Source: Microbispora sp. NBC_01189 (lineage in GTDB: Bacteria > Actinomycetota > Actinomycetes > Streptosporangiales > Streptosporangiaceae). Taken from it: a DNA stretch of 64,000 bases. Position 1 is the stretch's first letter, and each line of letters starts with the position of its first letter. The notes under the pieces were generated by a model that saw only the letters and a list, made by a program, of their open reading frames with translations, did not search any database and had not been told where the DNA came from. A program made the position numbers and the translations under genes. The stretch is taken from positions 813,501 through 877,500 of the forward strand of contig NZ_CP108581.1 in the NCBI RefSeq assembly GCF_036010665.1, read 5' to 3'. Below, piece after piece: positions 51,278 to 63,315 of the stretch.

Positions 51278-52627
51278 TCAGCCCAGGACGATCGTCGTCA
51301 GGGCGCGCGGCGCGATCGTCACGCCCTTGCCCCGCAGGGGGATGGGAGCCACCGCGTTGTTCTCGTCCGTCAGGTAGGCCCTGGCCCGGCCGTGGCCCTT
51401 GATCTTGTCCCAGGTGACGGGGACCGTACCCGTGTTGAGGATCTCGACGACGCGAGAACCGCTGGCGTTGCGGAACGCGGAGACCTTCAGGCCGGGGTCG
51501 GAGGCCGTCGCCCCGAGCCGCACCGCGCCGGGCCTGATGAACCGGCTGTAGGCGGCCATCGCCCACAGCCGCTTCGACACCTGGTAGGTCTTCGTCGTGG
51601 TGTCGATGCGGATGAACGCCCTGGTGGCCCCGCTCGAAGCCCCCAGCCAGTAGATGTAGCCGGACACGTCGCCGAGCGTCAGCGCATCGTTGAGGGCCTG
51701 CGCGACCGTCATGCCGTCCTGGCCGCTGCCGTCGTCCCACTTCTCGTCCCACGTGCTGCCGCCGGGGCCCCACTCGGACATCCACGTGTTGCGGTCCGTC
51801 GGCAGCGGGGAGGTCGGGGGGCTTGCGTAGGAGTGGCCACTGTGCACCCTCACCCAGCGGGCGGCCTCGGGGTCGGCCTCGATCGCCTGCGTGTACGTCT
51901 TGGCCTGGTCCCAGCCGAACGAGTCGCAGCACACCATGTTCACCCCCGCGGCCCTGGCCACCGGGCCGAGCACCTTGACGAACCGGGCGGCCTCCTCGGG
52001 CGTGAAGCGCATGGATTCGTAGCCGGCCGTCCAGTCGGGCTCGTTCGTGAAGCCCAGGTCGGTGATCCTGATGCCTTCCCGCGCGTAGAACTTCGTGTAC
52101 TGCACGAGGTAGTTCGCGTACGCCTGCTGCCACTCCGGCAGCAGCGTGCCGCCGTTCCTCGCGTCGCCGTTGTCCTTCATGTAGCCGGGCGCGCTCCAGG
52201 CGTCGGCGAAGAAGCGGTTCACCCCGTACCTCTGGGCGGCCCTGGCCATCCAGACCTGGCTGTTGTCGTCGCCGTCCCAGACGTACCTGGGTGGCGCCGC
52301 CGGACCGCCCGGGTCGTCCGGCTGGATCGAGACCATCTGGTCGTACGGGCTGCCCGCCGGCCTCGCTCCGATGCCGAGCCGGAGAATGCTGAGCCCGGCC
52401 CCCTTCTCGCGGCTGAACCACAGATCGAGGATCTCCCGCTGCATGGCCTCCGGCAGGGCCTTGATCAGCTCGTTCCGCCGGAACGCGGTGGAGACGCCGA
52501 ACCCGTCGATTTTCTGGTATTTCACGCTGTTGTCGATGTCGATGGTGACCGTCGACGCGGCTGCCGGCTGCGCCTGCCCGATCAGTGGAGCGACGAGCAG
52601 TGCGGCCGCGAGGGCGTGTCTACGCAT
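51278..52627 (-). CDS. Secreted glycoside hydrolase family 30 enzyme
   Basis: 449 residues with signal peptide (ALAAALLVAPLIGQAQPAAA). GH30 barrel: IDGFGVSTAFRRNELIKALP, acid/base Glu196 in GFTNEPDWT, nucleophile Glu285 in WMSEWGPGG, and the side beta-domain with SRFIRPGAVRLGA. Family 30 includes glucuronoxylanases and beta-1,6-galactanases; subfamily cannot be set by eye. GGAGTAGCC before the ATG. Monocistronic; a CGAAA-C-TTTCG site lies upstream. Confidence 0.88.
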   Translation of the reverse strand: MRRHALAAALLVAPLIGQAQPAAASTVTIDIDNSVKYQKIDGFGVSTAFRRNELIKALPEAMQREILDLWFSREKGAGLSILRLGIGARPAGSPYDQMVSIQPDDPGGPAAPPRYVWDGDDNSQVWMARAAQRYGVNRFFADAWSAPGYMKDNGDARNGGTLLPEWQQAYANYLVQYTKFYAREGIRITDLGFTNEPDWTAGYESMRFTPEEAARFVKVLGPVARAAGVNMVCCDSFGWDQAKTYTQAIEADPEAARWVRVHSGHSYASPPTSPLPTDRNTWMSEWGPGGSTWDEKWDDGSGQDGMTVAQALNDALTLGDVSGYIYWLGASSGATRAFIRIDTTTKTYQVSKRLWAMAAYSRFIRPGAVRLGATASDPGLKVSAFRNASGSRVVEILNTGTVPVTWDKIKGHGRARAYLTDENNAVAPIPLRGKGVTIAPRALTTIVLG

Positions 52628-52808
52628 GGCTACTCCGGTGTCGAGGGGGTTTGCGCGCCCGCGAAGGCACCTCGGGGCAGGGCCGGCGTCGCGTGGCCGC
52701 GGCGCGGCGTGGAGCGGTCGGTGGGGGCTCAGGCCGAGGGCGACACCGGATCGGAACACCTACAGAGATAACACGCCGAAAGATTTGACTCAATATGTCA
52801 GGAGATTT

Positions 52809-52821
52809 TCGAAACTTTCGA
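52809..52821. promoter_or_regulatory. Palindrome TCGAAACTTTCGA before the GH30 gene
   Basis: Perfect 13-bp dyad about 180 bp upstream of the GH30 start. Inverted repeats of the CGAA-N-TTCG type are described for actinomycete xylanase and related promoters bound by LacI-family repressors. It differs from the TCGAAGCGCTTCGA site of the beta-glucoside operon. Confidence 0.5.
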
Positions 52822-52852
52822 CGGAACCGGCCTTGCGGTCATCTCACGCAAG

Positions 52853-52884
52853 GAAGGGGACCGGCGGGTCCGCCGGTCCCCTTC
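52853..52884 (-). terminator. Terminator of the nrdR-nrdJ operon
   Basis: Perfect 15-bp stem GAAGGGGACCGGCGG / its complement with a 2-nt loop, 22 bp past the nrdJ stop codon. Confidence 0.8.
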
Positions 52885-52906
52885 ACTCACGGGGTATGAC
52901 CCGAGG

Positions 52907-55771
52907 TCAGCTGCAGCCGCTGGTGCTGCCGCAGCCCTCGCAGACGTAGCAGCTTCCGGCCGGGCGCATCTTCGTGCCGCAGGTCAGGCACAGCGGCGCG
53001 TCAGCCGTACGGCCCTGGTGGCTCTCCAGCGAGGCCCCGGACCGGCGCGGCTCGGGCGCCGCCACCGGCTGCGCCACTCCCTCGGCCGGCGCGTCGGCAC
53101 GCTTCTCGATGGGCGCCGACTGCGCCAGTGCGGCCGTGTCGAGGTCCTGGATCGCGGCCGGCTCCTCGCCCCGCTGCTGCGCGGCCCGCTCCGAGGCGGA
53201 GAAGATGCCGAGGGCCGCCCTGTCCTCGTACGGCAGGTGGTCGAGCGCGAGCCGCCGGAAGATGTAGTCCATCACGGACTGCGCCATCCGGACGTCCGGG
53301 TCGTCGGTCATCCCGGCGGGCTCGAACCGCATGTTGACGAACTTCTGCACGTACGTGTCCAGCGGCACGCCGTACTGGAGGCCGATCGAGATCGCCACCG
53401 AGAAGGCGTCCATCACCCCCGCGAGCGTGCTGCCCTGCTTGGACATCTTGAGGAAGACCTCGCCCAGTCCGTCGTCGGGGTAGGACGAGGCGGTCATGTA
53501 GCCCTTCGCCCCGCCCACCGTGAAGCGGGTGGTGGTGCTGGGCCGCTGGTTCGGCATCCGCCGCCGGGTCGGCCGCGCGACCTCCACGACCTTGACGACC
53601 GGCTCCTTCTCCGCGATCTCCGCGGCGGGCGCCTCCTCGGAGGTCTTCTTCGCGATCGACAGCGGCTGGCCGACCTTGCAGTTGTCGCGGTAGACGGCCA
53701 GCGCCTTGAGGCCGAGCCGCCAGCCCTCCAGGTAGACCTGCTCGATGTCGTCGACCGTGGCCGACTCGGGCAGGTTCACGGTCTTGGAGATCGCGCCGGA
53801 CAGGAACGGCTGGGCCGCCGCCATCATCCGGACGTGGCCCATCGGGGCGATGGCCCGCTCCCCCATCGCGCAGTCGAACACCTCGTAGTGCTCCGGCCGC
53901 AGGCCGGGGGCGTCCACGACGTGACCGTGCTCGGCGATGTACTCCACGATCGCCTCGACCTGCTCCTCCAGGTAGCCGAGCCGGCGCAGCGCCCGCGGGA
54001 TCGTCTGGTTGACGATCTGCATCGAGCCGCCGCCGACGAGCTTCTTGAACTTGACCAGCGCCAGGTCGGGCTCGATGCCGGTGGTGTCACAGTCCATCAT
54101 CAGCCCGATGGTTCCCGTGGGTGCCAGCAGCGAGGCCTGCGCGTTCCGGTAGCCGTTCTTCTCCCCGGTCCGGAGGCACTCCTGCCACTGCCGGGTGGCC
54201 TCGGCGTGCAGGCCCTTGTCCATGTCGTCGAGCGTGCGCAGGTCGTCGTTGGCCGCGGCGTGCTTGCGCATGACCCGCTTGTGCGGCTCCGCGTTGCGCT
54301 GGTAACCGTCGTACGGGCCGACGATCCCGGCGAGCTCGGCCGAGCGGCGGTAGGACACGGCGGTCATCAGCGAGGTGATGCCCGCGGCGATCGCCCGGCC
54401 GCCGTCGGAGTCGTACGCGTGGCCGGTCGCCATCAGCAGCGCGCCCAGGTTGGCGTAGCCGATGCCGAGCTGCCGGTACGCCCGGGTGGTCTCGGCGATC
54501 TTCTGCGTCGGGAAGTCGGCGAAGGTGATGGAGATGTCCATCGCCGTGATGATCAGCTCGGTGATCTTCACGAAGGTCGCGACGTCGAAGCTGTCGTCGT
54601 CGCGCAGGAACCTCAGCAGGTTGATCGAGGCGAGGTTGCACGAGGAGTTGTCCAGGTGGACGTACTCCGAGCAGGGGTTGCTCGCCGTGATGCGCCCGGT
54701 CTCCGGGCAGGTGTGCCAGTCGTTGATCGTGTCGTCGTACTGCACGCCGGGGTCGGCGCACTCCCAGGCGGCCTGCGCCATCTTGCGGAACAGCGACCGG
54801 GACTCCACCTCCTCGATGACCTCGCCCGTCAGCCGGGCCCGCAGGCCGAAGTTCGACCCGGCCTCCACTGCGCGCATGAACTCGTCCGAGACGCGGACCG
54901 AGTTGTTGGCGTTCTGGTACTGCACGGACACGATGTCCTTGCCGCCGAGGTCCATGTCGAACCCGGCGTCGCGCAGCGCGCGGACCTTGTCCTCCTCGCG
55001 CGCCTTGGTCTCGATGAACTCCTCGATGTCGGGGTGGTCCACGTCGAGGACGACCATCTTCGCCGCCCTGCGGGTGGCGCCGCCCGACTTGATGGTCCCG
55101 GCGGAGGCGTCGGCGCCGCGCATGAACGAGACCGGGCCGCTCGCCGTGCCGCCGCTGGACAGCAGCTCCTTGGACGAGCGGATCCGGGAGAGGTTGACCC
55201 CCGACCCCGAGCCGCCCTTGAAAATCACACCCTCTTCCTTGTACCAGTCGAGGATCGACTCCATCGTGTCGTCCACCGCGAGGATGAAACACGCGCTCAC
55301 CTGCTGAGGGGAGCGGGTGCCGACGTTGAACCAGACCGGGGAGTTGAAGCTGAAGATCTGGTGGATCAGCGCGTGCTTGAGCTCGTGGTCGAAGATCTCC
55401 GCGTCCTCCTCGGAGGCGAAGTAGCCGTTCTCGACGCCGGTCCTGGTGTAGACGCCCACCACCCGGTCGACGAGCTGCCGCAGGCTCGACTCGCGCTGCG
55501 CGGTGCCCACCGCGCCCCGGAAGTACTTGGTGGTCACGATGTTGGCCGCGTTGACCGACCAGAAGGCGGGGAACTCCACGCCGTGCTGCTCGAAGTTGAC
55601 CGAGCCGTCGCGCCAGTTGGTCATCACGACGTCGCGCCGCTCCCAGCGGACCTCGTCGTACGGGTGGACGCCCGGGGTGGTGAAGATGCGCTTCATCTTC
55701 AGGCCCCTGCGCGGGCGCTTCGCTCCCCGGCCTCCCGCCCCCGCCGCCGTGCCGCTAACGGTCTCCGTCAT
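52907..55771 (-). CDS. nrdJ: Vitamin B12-dependent (class II) ribonucleoside-diphosphate reductase
   Basis: 954 residues. Class II reductase core with the cobalamin/substrate region (FNSPVWFNVGTRSPQQVSAC), GGSGSGVNLSRIRSSKE, NPCSEYVHLDNSSCNLASIN (active-site Cys and Asn/Glu), the LLAPTGTIGLMMDCDTTGIE stretch, and a C-terminal redox tail with Cys clusters (CLTCGTKMRPAGSCYVCEGC). It makes deoxyribonucleotides with adenosylcobalamin and needs no oxygen. GGGAAG ribosome site before the ATG; nrdR lies 110 bp upstream. Regulation by NrdR boxes is expected; no cobalamin riboswitch was seen. Confidence 0.96.
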   Translation of the reverse strand: MTETVSGTAAGAGGRGAKRPRRGLKMKRIFTTPGVHPYDEVRWERRDVVMTNWRDGSVNFEQHGVEFPAFWSVNAANIVTTKYFRGAVGTAQRESSLRQLVDRVVGVYTRTGVENGYFASEEDAEIFDHELKHALIHQIFSFNSPVWFNVGTRSPQQVSACFILAVDDTMESILDWYKEEGVIFKGGSGSGVNLSRIRSSKELLSSGGTASGPVSFMRGADASAGTIKSGGATRRAAKMVVLDVDHPDIEEFIETKAREEDKVRALRDAGFDMDLGGKDIVSVQYQNANNSVRVSDEFMRAVEAGSNFGLRARLTGEVIEEVESRSLFRKMAQAAWECADPGVQYDDTINDWHTCPETGRITASNPCSEYVHLDNSSCNLASINLLRFLRDDDSFDVATFVKITELIITAMDISITFADFPTQKIAETTRAYRQLGIGYANLGALLMATGHAYDSDGGRAIAAGITSLMTAVSYRRSAELAGIVGPYDGYQRNAEPHKRVMRKHAAANDDLRTLDDMDKGLHAEATRQWQECLRTGEKNGYRNAQASLLAPTGTIGLMMDCDTTGIEPDLALVKFKKLVGGGSMQIVNQTIPRALRRLGYLEEQVEAIVEYIAEHGHVVDAPGLRPEHYEVFDCAMGERAIAPMGHVRMMAAAQPFLSGAISKTVNLPESATVDDIEQVYLEGWRLGLKALAVYRDNCKVGQPLSIAKKTSEEAPAAEIAEKEPVVKVVEVARPTRRRMPNQRPSTTTRFTVGGAKGYMTASSYPDDGLGEVFLKMSKQGSTLAGVMDAFSVAISIGLQYGVPLDTYVQKFVNMRFEPAGMTDDPDVRMAQSVMDYIFRRLALDHLPYEDRAALGIFSASERAAQQRGEEPAAIQDLDTAALAQSAPIEKRADAPAEGVAQPVAAPEPRRSGASLESHQGRTADAPLCLTCGTKMRPAGSCYVCEGCGSTSGCS

Positions 55772-55880
55772 GACTTCCCCCTCCCGGGGCCCGGTGGAGC
55801 CCCTCTTTCCGACCACGCTCGTCACACCCTCGTCGTCACGCCGCACGGCTCGCTTCTCGCCCGCCCGCCGGTGCCGGCGG

Positions 55881-56339
55881 CTACTCCCCGCCGCCGTGGG
55901 CCGCCCTGAGCCGCTCGATCTCGGCTTCGAAGTCCGCCAGCGTCTCGAAGCTCCGGTAGACCGACGCGAACCGCAGGTACGCCACCTCGTCCAGGTCGCG
56001 GAGCGGGCCCAGGATGGCCAGCCCCACCTCGTGTGAGGCGATCTCCGCGGCGCCGGTGGCCCGGATGGTCTCCTCCACGCGCTGCCCGAGCTGGGCGAGG
56101 GAGTCCTCGCCGACCGGGCGTCCCTGACAGGCCCGCCGTACGCCCGCGACGACCTTCTCCCGGGAGAACGGCTCGGTGACCCCGCTGCGCTTGCTCACCA
56201 TGAGCAGCACGGTCTCCTGAGTGGTGAACCTGCGCCCGCATTCGGGGCAGGTGCGGCGGCGGCGGATGGCCGCCCCGTCTTCGGCTGCGCGGCTGTCCAC
56301 GACCCGTGTGTCCAGGTGGCGACAGAACGGACAGTGCAC
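55881..56339 (-). CDS. nrdR: NrdR, repressor of ribonucleotide reductase genes
   Basis: 152 residues from the GTG behind GGGAGGCGATGAA. Zinc ribbon CPFC ... CPEC (Cys3, 6, 31, 34) and ATP-cone ([20 protein letters not shown]) are intact. NrdR senses ATP/dATP and binds NrdR boxes; here it precedes nrdJ, the standard actinomycete arrangement. Two box-like sequences lie just upstream of the gene. Confidence 0.96.
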   Translation of the reverse strand: MHCPFCRHLDTRVVDSRAAEDGAAIRRRRTCPECGRRFTTQETVLLMVSKRSGVTEPFSREKVVAGVRRACQGRPVGEDSLAQLGQRVEETIRATGAAEIASHEVGLAILGPLRDLDEVAYLRFASVYRSFETLADFEAEIERLRAAHGGGE

Positions 56340-56368
56340 TTCATCGCCTCCCTGAACGCACATCCCGA

Positions 56369-56416
56369 ACACAAGGTGTAGTGAACTTACACCGCTGTGA
56401 CTACTAGATGTTGGGG
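56369..56416. promoter_or_regulatory. Pair of NrdR-box-like sites
   Basis: ACACAAGGTGTAGTGA (56369-56384) and CTACTAGATGTTGGGG (56401-56416) are centred about 32 bp apart, the spacing expected for tandem NrdR boxes. They lie in the 430-bp gap between nrdR and lexA, close to the nrdR start; the remainder of that gap holds the lexA promoter and no gene. Confidence 0.5.
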
Positions 56417-56689
56417 TCCAACGGTAGAAGTGCCTGTCCTTGAACGCAAGTCGAACCGGGCGTGGCGGGGGAAGTTCCTGCTCGCCTGGCGTGTCGTCCC
56501 ACCCGCCTCAGGCGCATCCCCTGTCCCGGGGACCGGGAATAGGCCGTACGGCGTTTTCGCGCCCGGATTTCTCCATTCCTTCTGAGCCGGGCGTACGACC
56601 GGCCGAGAAGATCGGGTAAATCGAACACGGGATCGATCGAACTCCCGTACGATGAGGAGAACGGCGAGATCGGCGATTTCGCTGGATAT

Positions 56690-56703
56690 CGAACAATTGT
56701 TTG
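56690..56703 (+). promoter_or_regulatory. LexA (SOS) box
   Basis: CGAACAATTGTTTG fits the actinobacterial SOS box CGAAC-N4-GTTYG. Located about 70 bp before the lexA start codon, consistent with autoregulation. Confidence 0.8.
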
Positions 56704-56771
56704 ACGGTGATCTTGAATCGCGGTACGGTCGCTCTGTGCGACATGAGGAACACGGATTGAGAGGTGGCATC

Positions 56772-57482
56772 GTGAGTGACCGAAGTGAGCAGGCGAATGG
56801 CGTCAGCGACCTCGCGGTTCGTCGGCGCGACTCGCTTGGCCTCACCCCCAGGCAGCGGAAGATCCTCGAGGTGATCCGCGACTCGGTCCAGCAGCGCGGC
56901 TATCCGCCGTCCATGCGGGAGATCGGGGAGGCCGTCCAGCTGACCAGCACCTCCAGCGTGTCGCACCAGCTCACGGCGCTCCAGCGTAAGGGCTACCTCC
57001 GCCGGGACCCGCACCGCCCCCGGGCGCTGGAGGTCAGGCTCCCCGGCGAGCCGGTCCTGTGGGTCGACCCGGACGCCGCCGAGGAGGAGAGCGGCTTCAA
57101 CCGGCCCACCGCGGCGTACGTTCCGCTGGTCGGCCGCATCGCCGCCGGTGGCCCCATTCTCGCCGAGCAGAGCATCGAGGACGTGTTCGCGCTGCCCAAG
57201 CAGCTCGTCGGCGAGGGCACGCTGTTCCTGCTCCAGGTCTCCGGCGACTCGATGATCGAGGCCGCCATCGCCGACGGCGACTGGGTCGTGGTGCGGCAGC
57301 AGCCGGTCGCCGACAACGGCGACATCGTCGCGGCGATGATCGACGGCGAGGCCACCGTGAAGACGTTCAAGCGCAAGGACGGGCACGTGTGGCTGGTGCC
57401 GCACAACCCGAACTACGAGCCGATCCCCGGCGACGAGGCCACCGTGCTCGGCAAGGTCACGGCCGTCCTGCGCAAGCTGTAG
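56772..57482 (+). CDS. lexA: LexA, SOS-response repressor
   Basis: 236 residues from the GTG behind GAGGTGG. N-terminal winged helix ([20 protein letters not shown]), self-cleavage site Ala125-Gly126 (VGRIAAGGP), catalytic Ser160 (VSGDSMIEA) and Lys197 (ATVKTF). Controls DNA-damage genes after RecA-stimulated autoproteolysis. Divergent from nrdR, as in streptomycetes. An earlier in-frame ATG at 56652 would place the SOS box inside the gene and is not favoured. Confidence 0.96.
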   Translation: MSDRSEQANGVSDLAVRRRDSLGLTPRQRKILEVIRDSVQQRGYPPSMREIGEAVQLTSTSSVSHQLTALQRKGYLRRDPHRPRALEVRLPGEPVLWVDPDAAEEESGFNRPTAAYVPLVGRIAAGGPILAEQSIEDVFALPKQLVGEGTLFLLQVSGDSMIEAAIADGDWVVVRQQPVADNGDIVAAMIDGEATVKTFKRKDGHVWLVPHNPNYEPIPGDEATVLGKVTAVLRKL

Positions 57483-57567
57483 TCAGGCCCTGTGCCGGCG
57501 TCCCGCCGCGGGACGTCGGCATGGCTGCCCTCCGGATGACCGATATCCGGCGATTAGGGTGAGTCCC

Positions 57568-58665
57568 GTGAAACTCGACTCGCTCTCCCTGGAGGCCGCC
57601 CGCGCCCGCGACGGGATCAAGTGGGCCCTGGCCGCGCCCGGTGTCATCCCCGCCTGGGTCGCCGACATGGACTTTTCGGTGCCCGAGGTGGTCCGGGAGG
57701 CCGTCGCGCGACGCGCGGCCACGGATCTCGGCTATCCCGCGTGGCTGGACGAGCCGACCGCCGGGCCGCTGGCCGAGGCGTTCGCCGAGCGGATGGAGGC
57801 GCGGTACGGCTGGCGGGCCGATCCCGCGCACGTGCGGTCCTACACCGACCTCAACCAGGCCCTCCAGGTGCTGCTGCACCTCATGACGGAGCCCGGCGAC
57901 GCCGTGGCGCTGCACGTCCCGGCCTACGACCCCTTCCTCGTCACCATCACCGGGATGGGCCGCCGCCTCGTGCCGATGCCGCTGACAGCCGAGGGCCGGT
58001 TCGAGGTCCCCGCCGAGCCCGTACGCGTGCTTCTGCTGGTGAACCCGCAGAACCCGTCGGGCCGGTCGTTCACCCGGGAGGAGCTGGAGGAACTCGCCGC
58101 GTACGCCGACCGGCACGGCACGCTGGTGATCGCGGACGAGATCCACGCCGACCTGACGTACGCCCCGGCCCGGCACATCCCGTTCGCCACGATCCTGCCC
58201 GAGCGGACGGTCACGCTGACCTCCGCCAGCAAGGCGTTCAACATGGGCGGGCTGCACTGCTCGGTGGCCCATGTGGGCGCCAGGGACGTCAGGGACGCGC
58301 TCGGCCGTCAGCCCGCCCACATCTACGGCGCGCCGAGCGTCCTCGGCGTGGAGGCCACGGTGGCCGCGTGGCGGCACGGCCAGACGTGGCTGGAGGAGGT
58401 GCTGGCGATCCTGGACCGCAACCGCCGGCTCATCGCCGAGCGGCTCCCGGCCGGGGTGGGCTACCGCATGCCCGAGGCCACCTATCTCGCGTGGCTCGAC
58501 TTCGGCATCCCCGGCGCCGCCTCCTTCATCGAGAGGGAGGCCCGGGTCAGGCTCAACCCGGGCCCCAACTACGGAGGCGGCGACACGTTCGCCCGCCTCA
58601 ACTTCGCGACGTCGGCGCCGATCCTGGAGGCGATCCTGGCCAGGATCGCCGCCGCCGTGAAGTAG
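57568..58665 (+). CDS. PLP aminotransferase, MalY/PatB-type cystathionine beta-lyase
   Basis: 365 residues. GVIPAWVADMDF and YTDLNQALQVLLHLMTEPGD mark the class I/II fold; VNPQNPSGRSF, the cofactor Asp in LVIADEIHADL, and Lys222 in TSASKAFNMGGLHCS are the PLP site. PatB/MalY enzymes cleave cystathionine to homocysteine. The second of two nearby GTG codons is preferred because AGGGTGAG precedes it. Head-to-tail behind lexA with an 85-bp gap, probably a separate transcript. Confidence 0.9.
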   Translation: MKLDSLSLEAARARDGIKWALAAPGVIPAWVADMDFSVPEVVREAVARRAATDLGYPAWLDEPTAGPLAEAFAERMEARYGWRADPAHVRSYTDLNQALQVLLHLMTEPGDAVALHVPAYDPFLVTITGMGRRLVPMPLTAEGRFEVPAEPVRVLLLVNPQNPSGRSFTREELEELAAYADRHGTLVIADEIHADLTYAPARHIPFATILPERTVTLTSASKAFNMGGLHCSVAHVGARDVRDALGRQPAHIYGAPSVLGVEATVAAWRHGQTWLEEVLAILDRNRRLIAERLPAGVGYRMPEATYLAWLDFGIPGAASFIEREARVRLNPGPNYGGGDTFARLNFATSAPILEAILARIAAAVK

Positions 58666-58689
58666 GCCGCCTGCTCAGCTCGCCGCCGT

Positions 58690-60411
<1,722 letters not shown>

Positions 60412-60428
60412 TCAGGCGCGCGCCCCAG

Positions 60429-60448
60429 ACCACCGCCGGAGCGGTGGT
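60429..60448 (-). promoter_or_regulatory. Hairpin upstream of the GH5 gene
   Basis: ACCACCGC-CGGA-GCGGTGGT, an 8-bp perfect stem with a 4-nt loop about 65-80 bp before the TTG start. It may belong to the leader RNA; no function can be assigned. Confidence 0.3.
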
Positions 60449-60546
60449 GGTCGCGGCATGCCCTGACCGCACGCCTCATCTGTATGACTTGTTTTGTGGC
60501 TCGGACGTCATTTTGTCCGGACAGCTGCCCGATCGTCAACGTCCGG

Positions 60547-63009
60547 TCACGGGACGATGTTGACGAGCTTCGGCGCCCGCACGATGACCTTGCGCGGCGC
60601 GCCGTCCAGGTAGGGCCTGACCTTGTCCGACTCCAGGGCCAGCGCCTCCAGGTCGGCCTCGGAGATGTCCGGGGACACCTCCAGCCGGTCGCGGACCTTC
60701 CCCGCCACCTGGACCACGGCCGTGACCGACTCCCGCACGAGCAGCGCCGGGTCGGCCTGCGGCCAGCCCGCCCGCGCGACCGACGGCGCGTGGCCGAGCC
60801 GCTCCCAGCCCTCCTCCGCGACGTACGGCGCGACCAGCGACAGCATGACCGCCAGGGTCTCGGCGGCCTCGCGGACGGCGGGGTCGGCGGCGCCGGGGCC
60901 GGCGTCGATCGCCTTGCGAGCGGCGGAGGTCAGCTCCATCATGCGGGCCACCGCGACGTTGAAGCGGTGGCCGTCGACGAGCCGGGTGACCTCGTCGATG
61001 GTCCGGTGCGTGACCTTGCGCAGTTCGACGTCGCCCCCGGAGAAGCCCGTCCCGGGGGCGGACGCCGCTCCGGCCTCCGTCATCACGCGGAACGCGCGGG
61101 CCAGGAACTTCTGCGACGCGGCCGGCGAGACGTCGGCCCAGTCGATGTCGTCCTCCGGCGGGCCGGCGAAGATCATCGTCAGCCGGACGGCGTCCACCCC
61201 GTAGTTGTCGATCTGCTGGCCGAGGTCCACGCCGTTGCCCAGCGACTTCGACATCGCCTTGCCCCGGTTGATCACCTGACCCTGGTTGAGCAGGCGCAGG
61301 AACGGCTCGGTGAAGCCGACCAGGCCCATGTCGTGCAGGACCTTGGTGAAGAACCGCGCGTACAGCAGGTGGAGCACGGCGTGTTCGACGCCCCCGACGT
61401 ACTGGTCGATCGGGCCCCACTTGCCGACCTTCTCCACGTCGAACGGGCCGCCGGTGTGGCCCGGGTCGCAGTAGCGCAGGAAGTACCACGACGAGTCGAC
61501 GAACGTGTCCATCGTGTCGGTGTCCCGCTGGGCGGGGCCGCCGCACTTGGGGCAGGAGACGTTGACCCAGTCCGTGGCGGCGGCCAGCGGCGAGACGCCC
61601 TTCGGCTGGAGGTCCGCGCCGCGCAGGTCGGGCAGTCTGACCGGCAGCTGGTCGTCCGGCACCGGGACCTCGCCGCAGTCCACGCAGTGGATGATCGGGA
61701 TCGGCGTGCCCCAGAACCGCTGCCGCGACAGCAGCCAGTCGCGCAGGCGGTAGTTGACCGCGGCCCTGCCGGTGCCGCGCTCCTCCAGGACTTGGATGAT
61801 CTTGCCGATCGCCTCGGCCTTCGCCAGCCCGTCGAGCGGGCCGGAGTTGACCAGCGTGCCCTCGCCGGGGGTGGCGACGCCGGTTCCGCCCGGGTCGGCC
61901 AGGCCGGTGTGCACGACGACCTTCACCGGCAGGCCGAACTTCCGCGCGAAGTCGAGGTCGCGCTGGTCGTGGGCGGGCACCGCCATGATCGCGCCGTGGC
62001 CGTAGTCGGACAGCACGTAGTCGGCGGCCCAGACGGGGATGCGCTCCCCGCTGACCGGGTTGACCGCGTAGACGCCCAGGAAGACGCCGGTCTTCTCCTT
62101 CTCGGTGGACAGCCGCTCGATGTCGGAGAGCTTGGCGACCTCGGCGCGGTAGGCGGCCAGCGCCTCGGCCTGCTCGGGGGCGACGATCTCCTCCGCCAGC
62201 GGGGCGTCCGCGGCGACGACGAAGAACGTCGCGCCGTACAGCGTGTCGGGGCGGGTCGTGTAGACGGTGACCGGCTCGTCGCGGCCCTCGATCTCGAACC
62301 GGACGTCGGCTCCGGTGGAGCGGCCGATCCAGTGGCGCTGCATCGTCAGGATGCGCTCGGGCCAGCCGTCCTCGATCCGCGCCATGTCGTCGAGCAGGCG
62401 GTCGGCGTACTCAGTGATCTTGAAGTACCACTGGGTCAGCTCGCGGCGGACCACGTCGGCGCCGCAGCGCTCGCACTTGCCCCCCACGACCTGCTCGTTC
62501 GCCAGCACGGTCTGGTCCTGGGGGCACCAGTTGACCAGGCCGCCCTTGCGGTAGGCCAGACCCCGGTCGTAGAAGCGGGTGAACAGCCACTGGTTCCAGT
62601 GGTAGTACTCCGGGTCGCTGGTGTGCAGGCGGCGCGACCAGTCGAAGGAGATCGCGTACCGCTTGAACGAGTTCGCCTGCGTCTCGATGTTCGCGTACGT
62701 CCACTCGGCCGGGTGGGCGTTGCGCTTGATCGCGGCGTTCTCGGCGGGCAGGCCGAAGGAGTCCCACCCGATGGGGTGCAGGACGTTGTAGCCCTGCTGG
62801 AACCAGTACCGCGCGACGACGTCGCCGATCGCGAAGACCTCGCCGTGTCCCATGTGGAGGTCACCGGAGGGGTAGGGGAACATGTCGAGCATGTACTTGC
62901 GCGGCCTGGTGTCCGCGGCGTCCTCGACCGCCGCGAAGGGGTTCGACTCCTCCCACCGCGGCAGCCACTTGGCCTGCAGCGCCTGCGGGTCGTACACCGG
63001 CTCGTCCAC
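60547..63009 (-). CDS. leuS: Leucyl-tRNA synthetase
   Basis: 820 residues. HIGH motif as HMGHG (about residues 52-56 in [20 protein letters not shown]), editing domain with [19 protein letters not shown] as [11 protein letters not shown], and the C-terminal anticodon-binding domain. Charges tRNA-Leu. The GTG with GAGGAG 5 nt upstream is chosen; two other in-frame starts lie within 63 bp. The 300-bp gap to the next gene shows no T-box or other leader I could recognise. Confidence 0.95.
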   Translation of the reverse strand: MDEPVYDPQALQAKWLPRWEESNPFAAVEDAADTRPRKYMLDMFPYPSGDLHMGHGEVFAIGDVVARYWFQQGYNVLHPIGWDSFGLPAENAAIKRNAHPAEWTYANIETQANSFKRYAISFDWSRRLHTSDPEYYHWNQWLFTRFYDRGLAYRKGGLVNWCPQDQTVLANEQVVGGKCERCGADVVRRELTQWYFKITEYADRLLDDMARIEDGWPERILTMQRHWIGRSTGADVRFEIEGRDEPVTVYTTRPDTLYGATFFVVAADAPLAEEIVAPEQAEALAAYRAEVAKLSDIERLSTEKEKTGVFLGVYAVNPVSGERIPVWAADYVLSDYGHGAIMAVPAHDQRDLDFARKFGLPVKVVVHTGLADPGGTGVATPGEGTLVNSGPLDGLAKAEAIGKIIQVLEERGTGRAAVNYRLRDWLLSRQRFWGTPIPIIHCVDCGEVPVPDDQLPVRLPDLRGADLQPKGVSPLAAATDWVNVSCPKCGGPAQRDTDTMDTFVDSSWYFLRYCDPGHTGGPFDVEKVGKWGPIDQYVGGVEHAVLHLLYARFFTKVLHDMGLVGFTEPFLRLLNQGQVINRGKAMSKSLGNGVDLGQQIDNYGVDAVRLTMIFAGPPEDDIDWADVSPAASQKFLARAFRVMTEAGAASAPGTGFSGGDVELRKVTHRTIDEVTRLVDGHRFNVAVARMMELTSAARKAIDAGPGAADPAVREAAETLAVMLSLVAPYVAEEGWERLGHAPSVARAGWPQADPALLVRESVTAVVQVAGKVRDRLEVSPDISEADLEALALESDKVRPYLDGAPRKVIVRAPKLVNIVP

Positions 63010-63278
63010 TTCCACTCCTCGCCCGGCGGCAGAATCAGGGTTGATGACGCCCGCCCGGGCAACCCCTGCCATACGATCGGGGTGGCCCGCGCCTGCGCGC
63101 TCTCACGCGCCGAGCGGTGAGACGGATGCCCCCGTGTGGGGTGGCCCAGTGCAGGTGACGCGGTGCAGGGTGGCGGCACGCGTGTCAAGCGTAGCGCAGT
63201 CGCCCACCTGGCCGCGGTTTCGATCACCCGGGGCTGACCTCGCATGTCAGAGTGCGATACCCGATGGTGATAGTTCCG

Positions 63279-63309
63279 TTGTGACCTCTTATGTCCGCTC
63301 GCTTACTGT
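63279..63309 (+). promoter_or_regulatory. Candidate promoter for the right-edge gene
   Basis: TTGTGA and TACTGT with 18-19 bp between them, followed 6 bp later by a GTG. This fits a vegetative promoter feeding a leaderless GTG start. Confidence 0.4.
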
Positions 63310-63315
63310 GCTTTC

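Noticed and set aside
53018..55909. 963-codon plus-strand frame opposite nrdJ
   Set aside because: Antisense shadow of a highly conserved gene.
55772..56339. Cobalamin riboswitch before nrdJ
   Set aside because: The upstream space is nrdR plus a 110-bp gap; no B12-box-like conserved core was seen.
60484..63120. 878-codon plus-strand frame opposite leuS
   Set aside because: Antisense shadow; leuS motifs are complete on the minus strand.
63010..63315. T-box leader for leuS
   Set aside because: No T-box core (TGGNACCGCG-like) or terminator-antiterminator pair was found.
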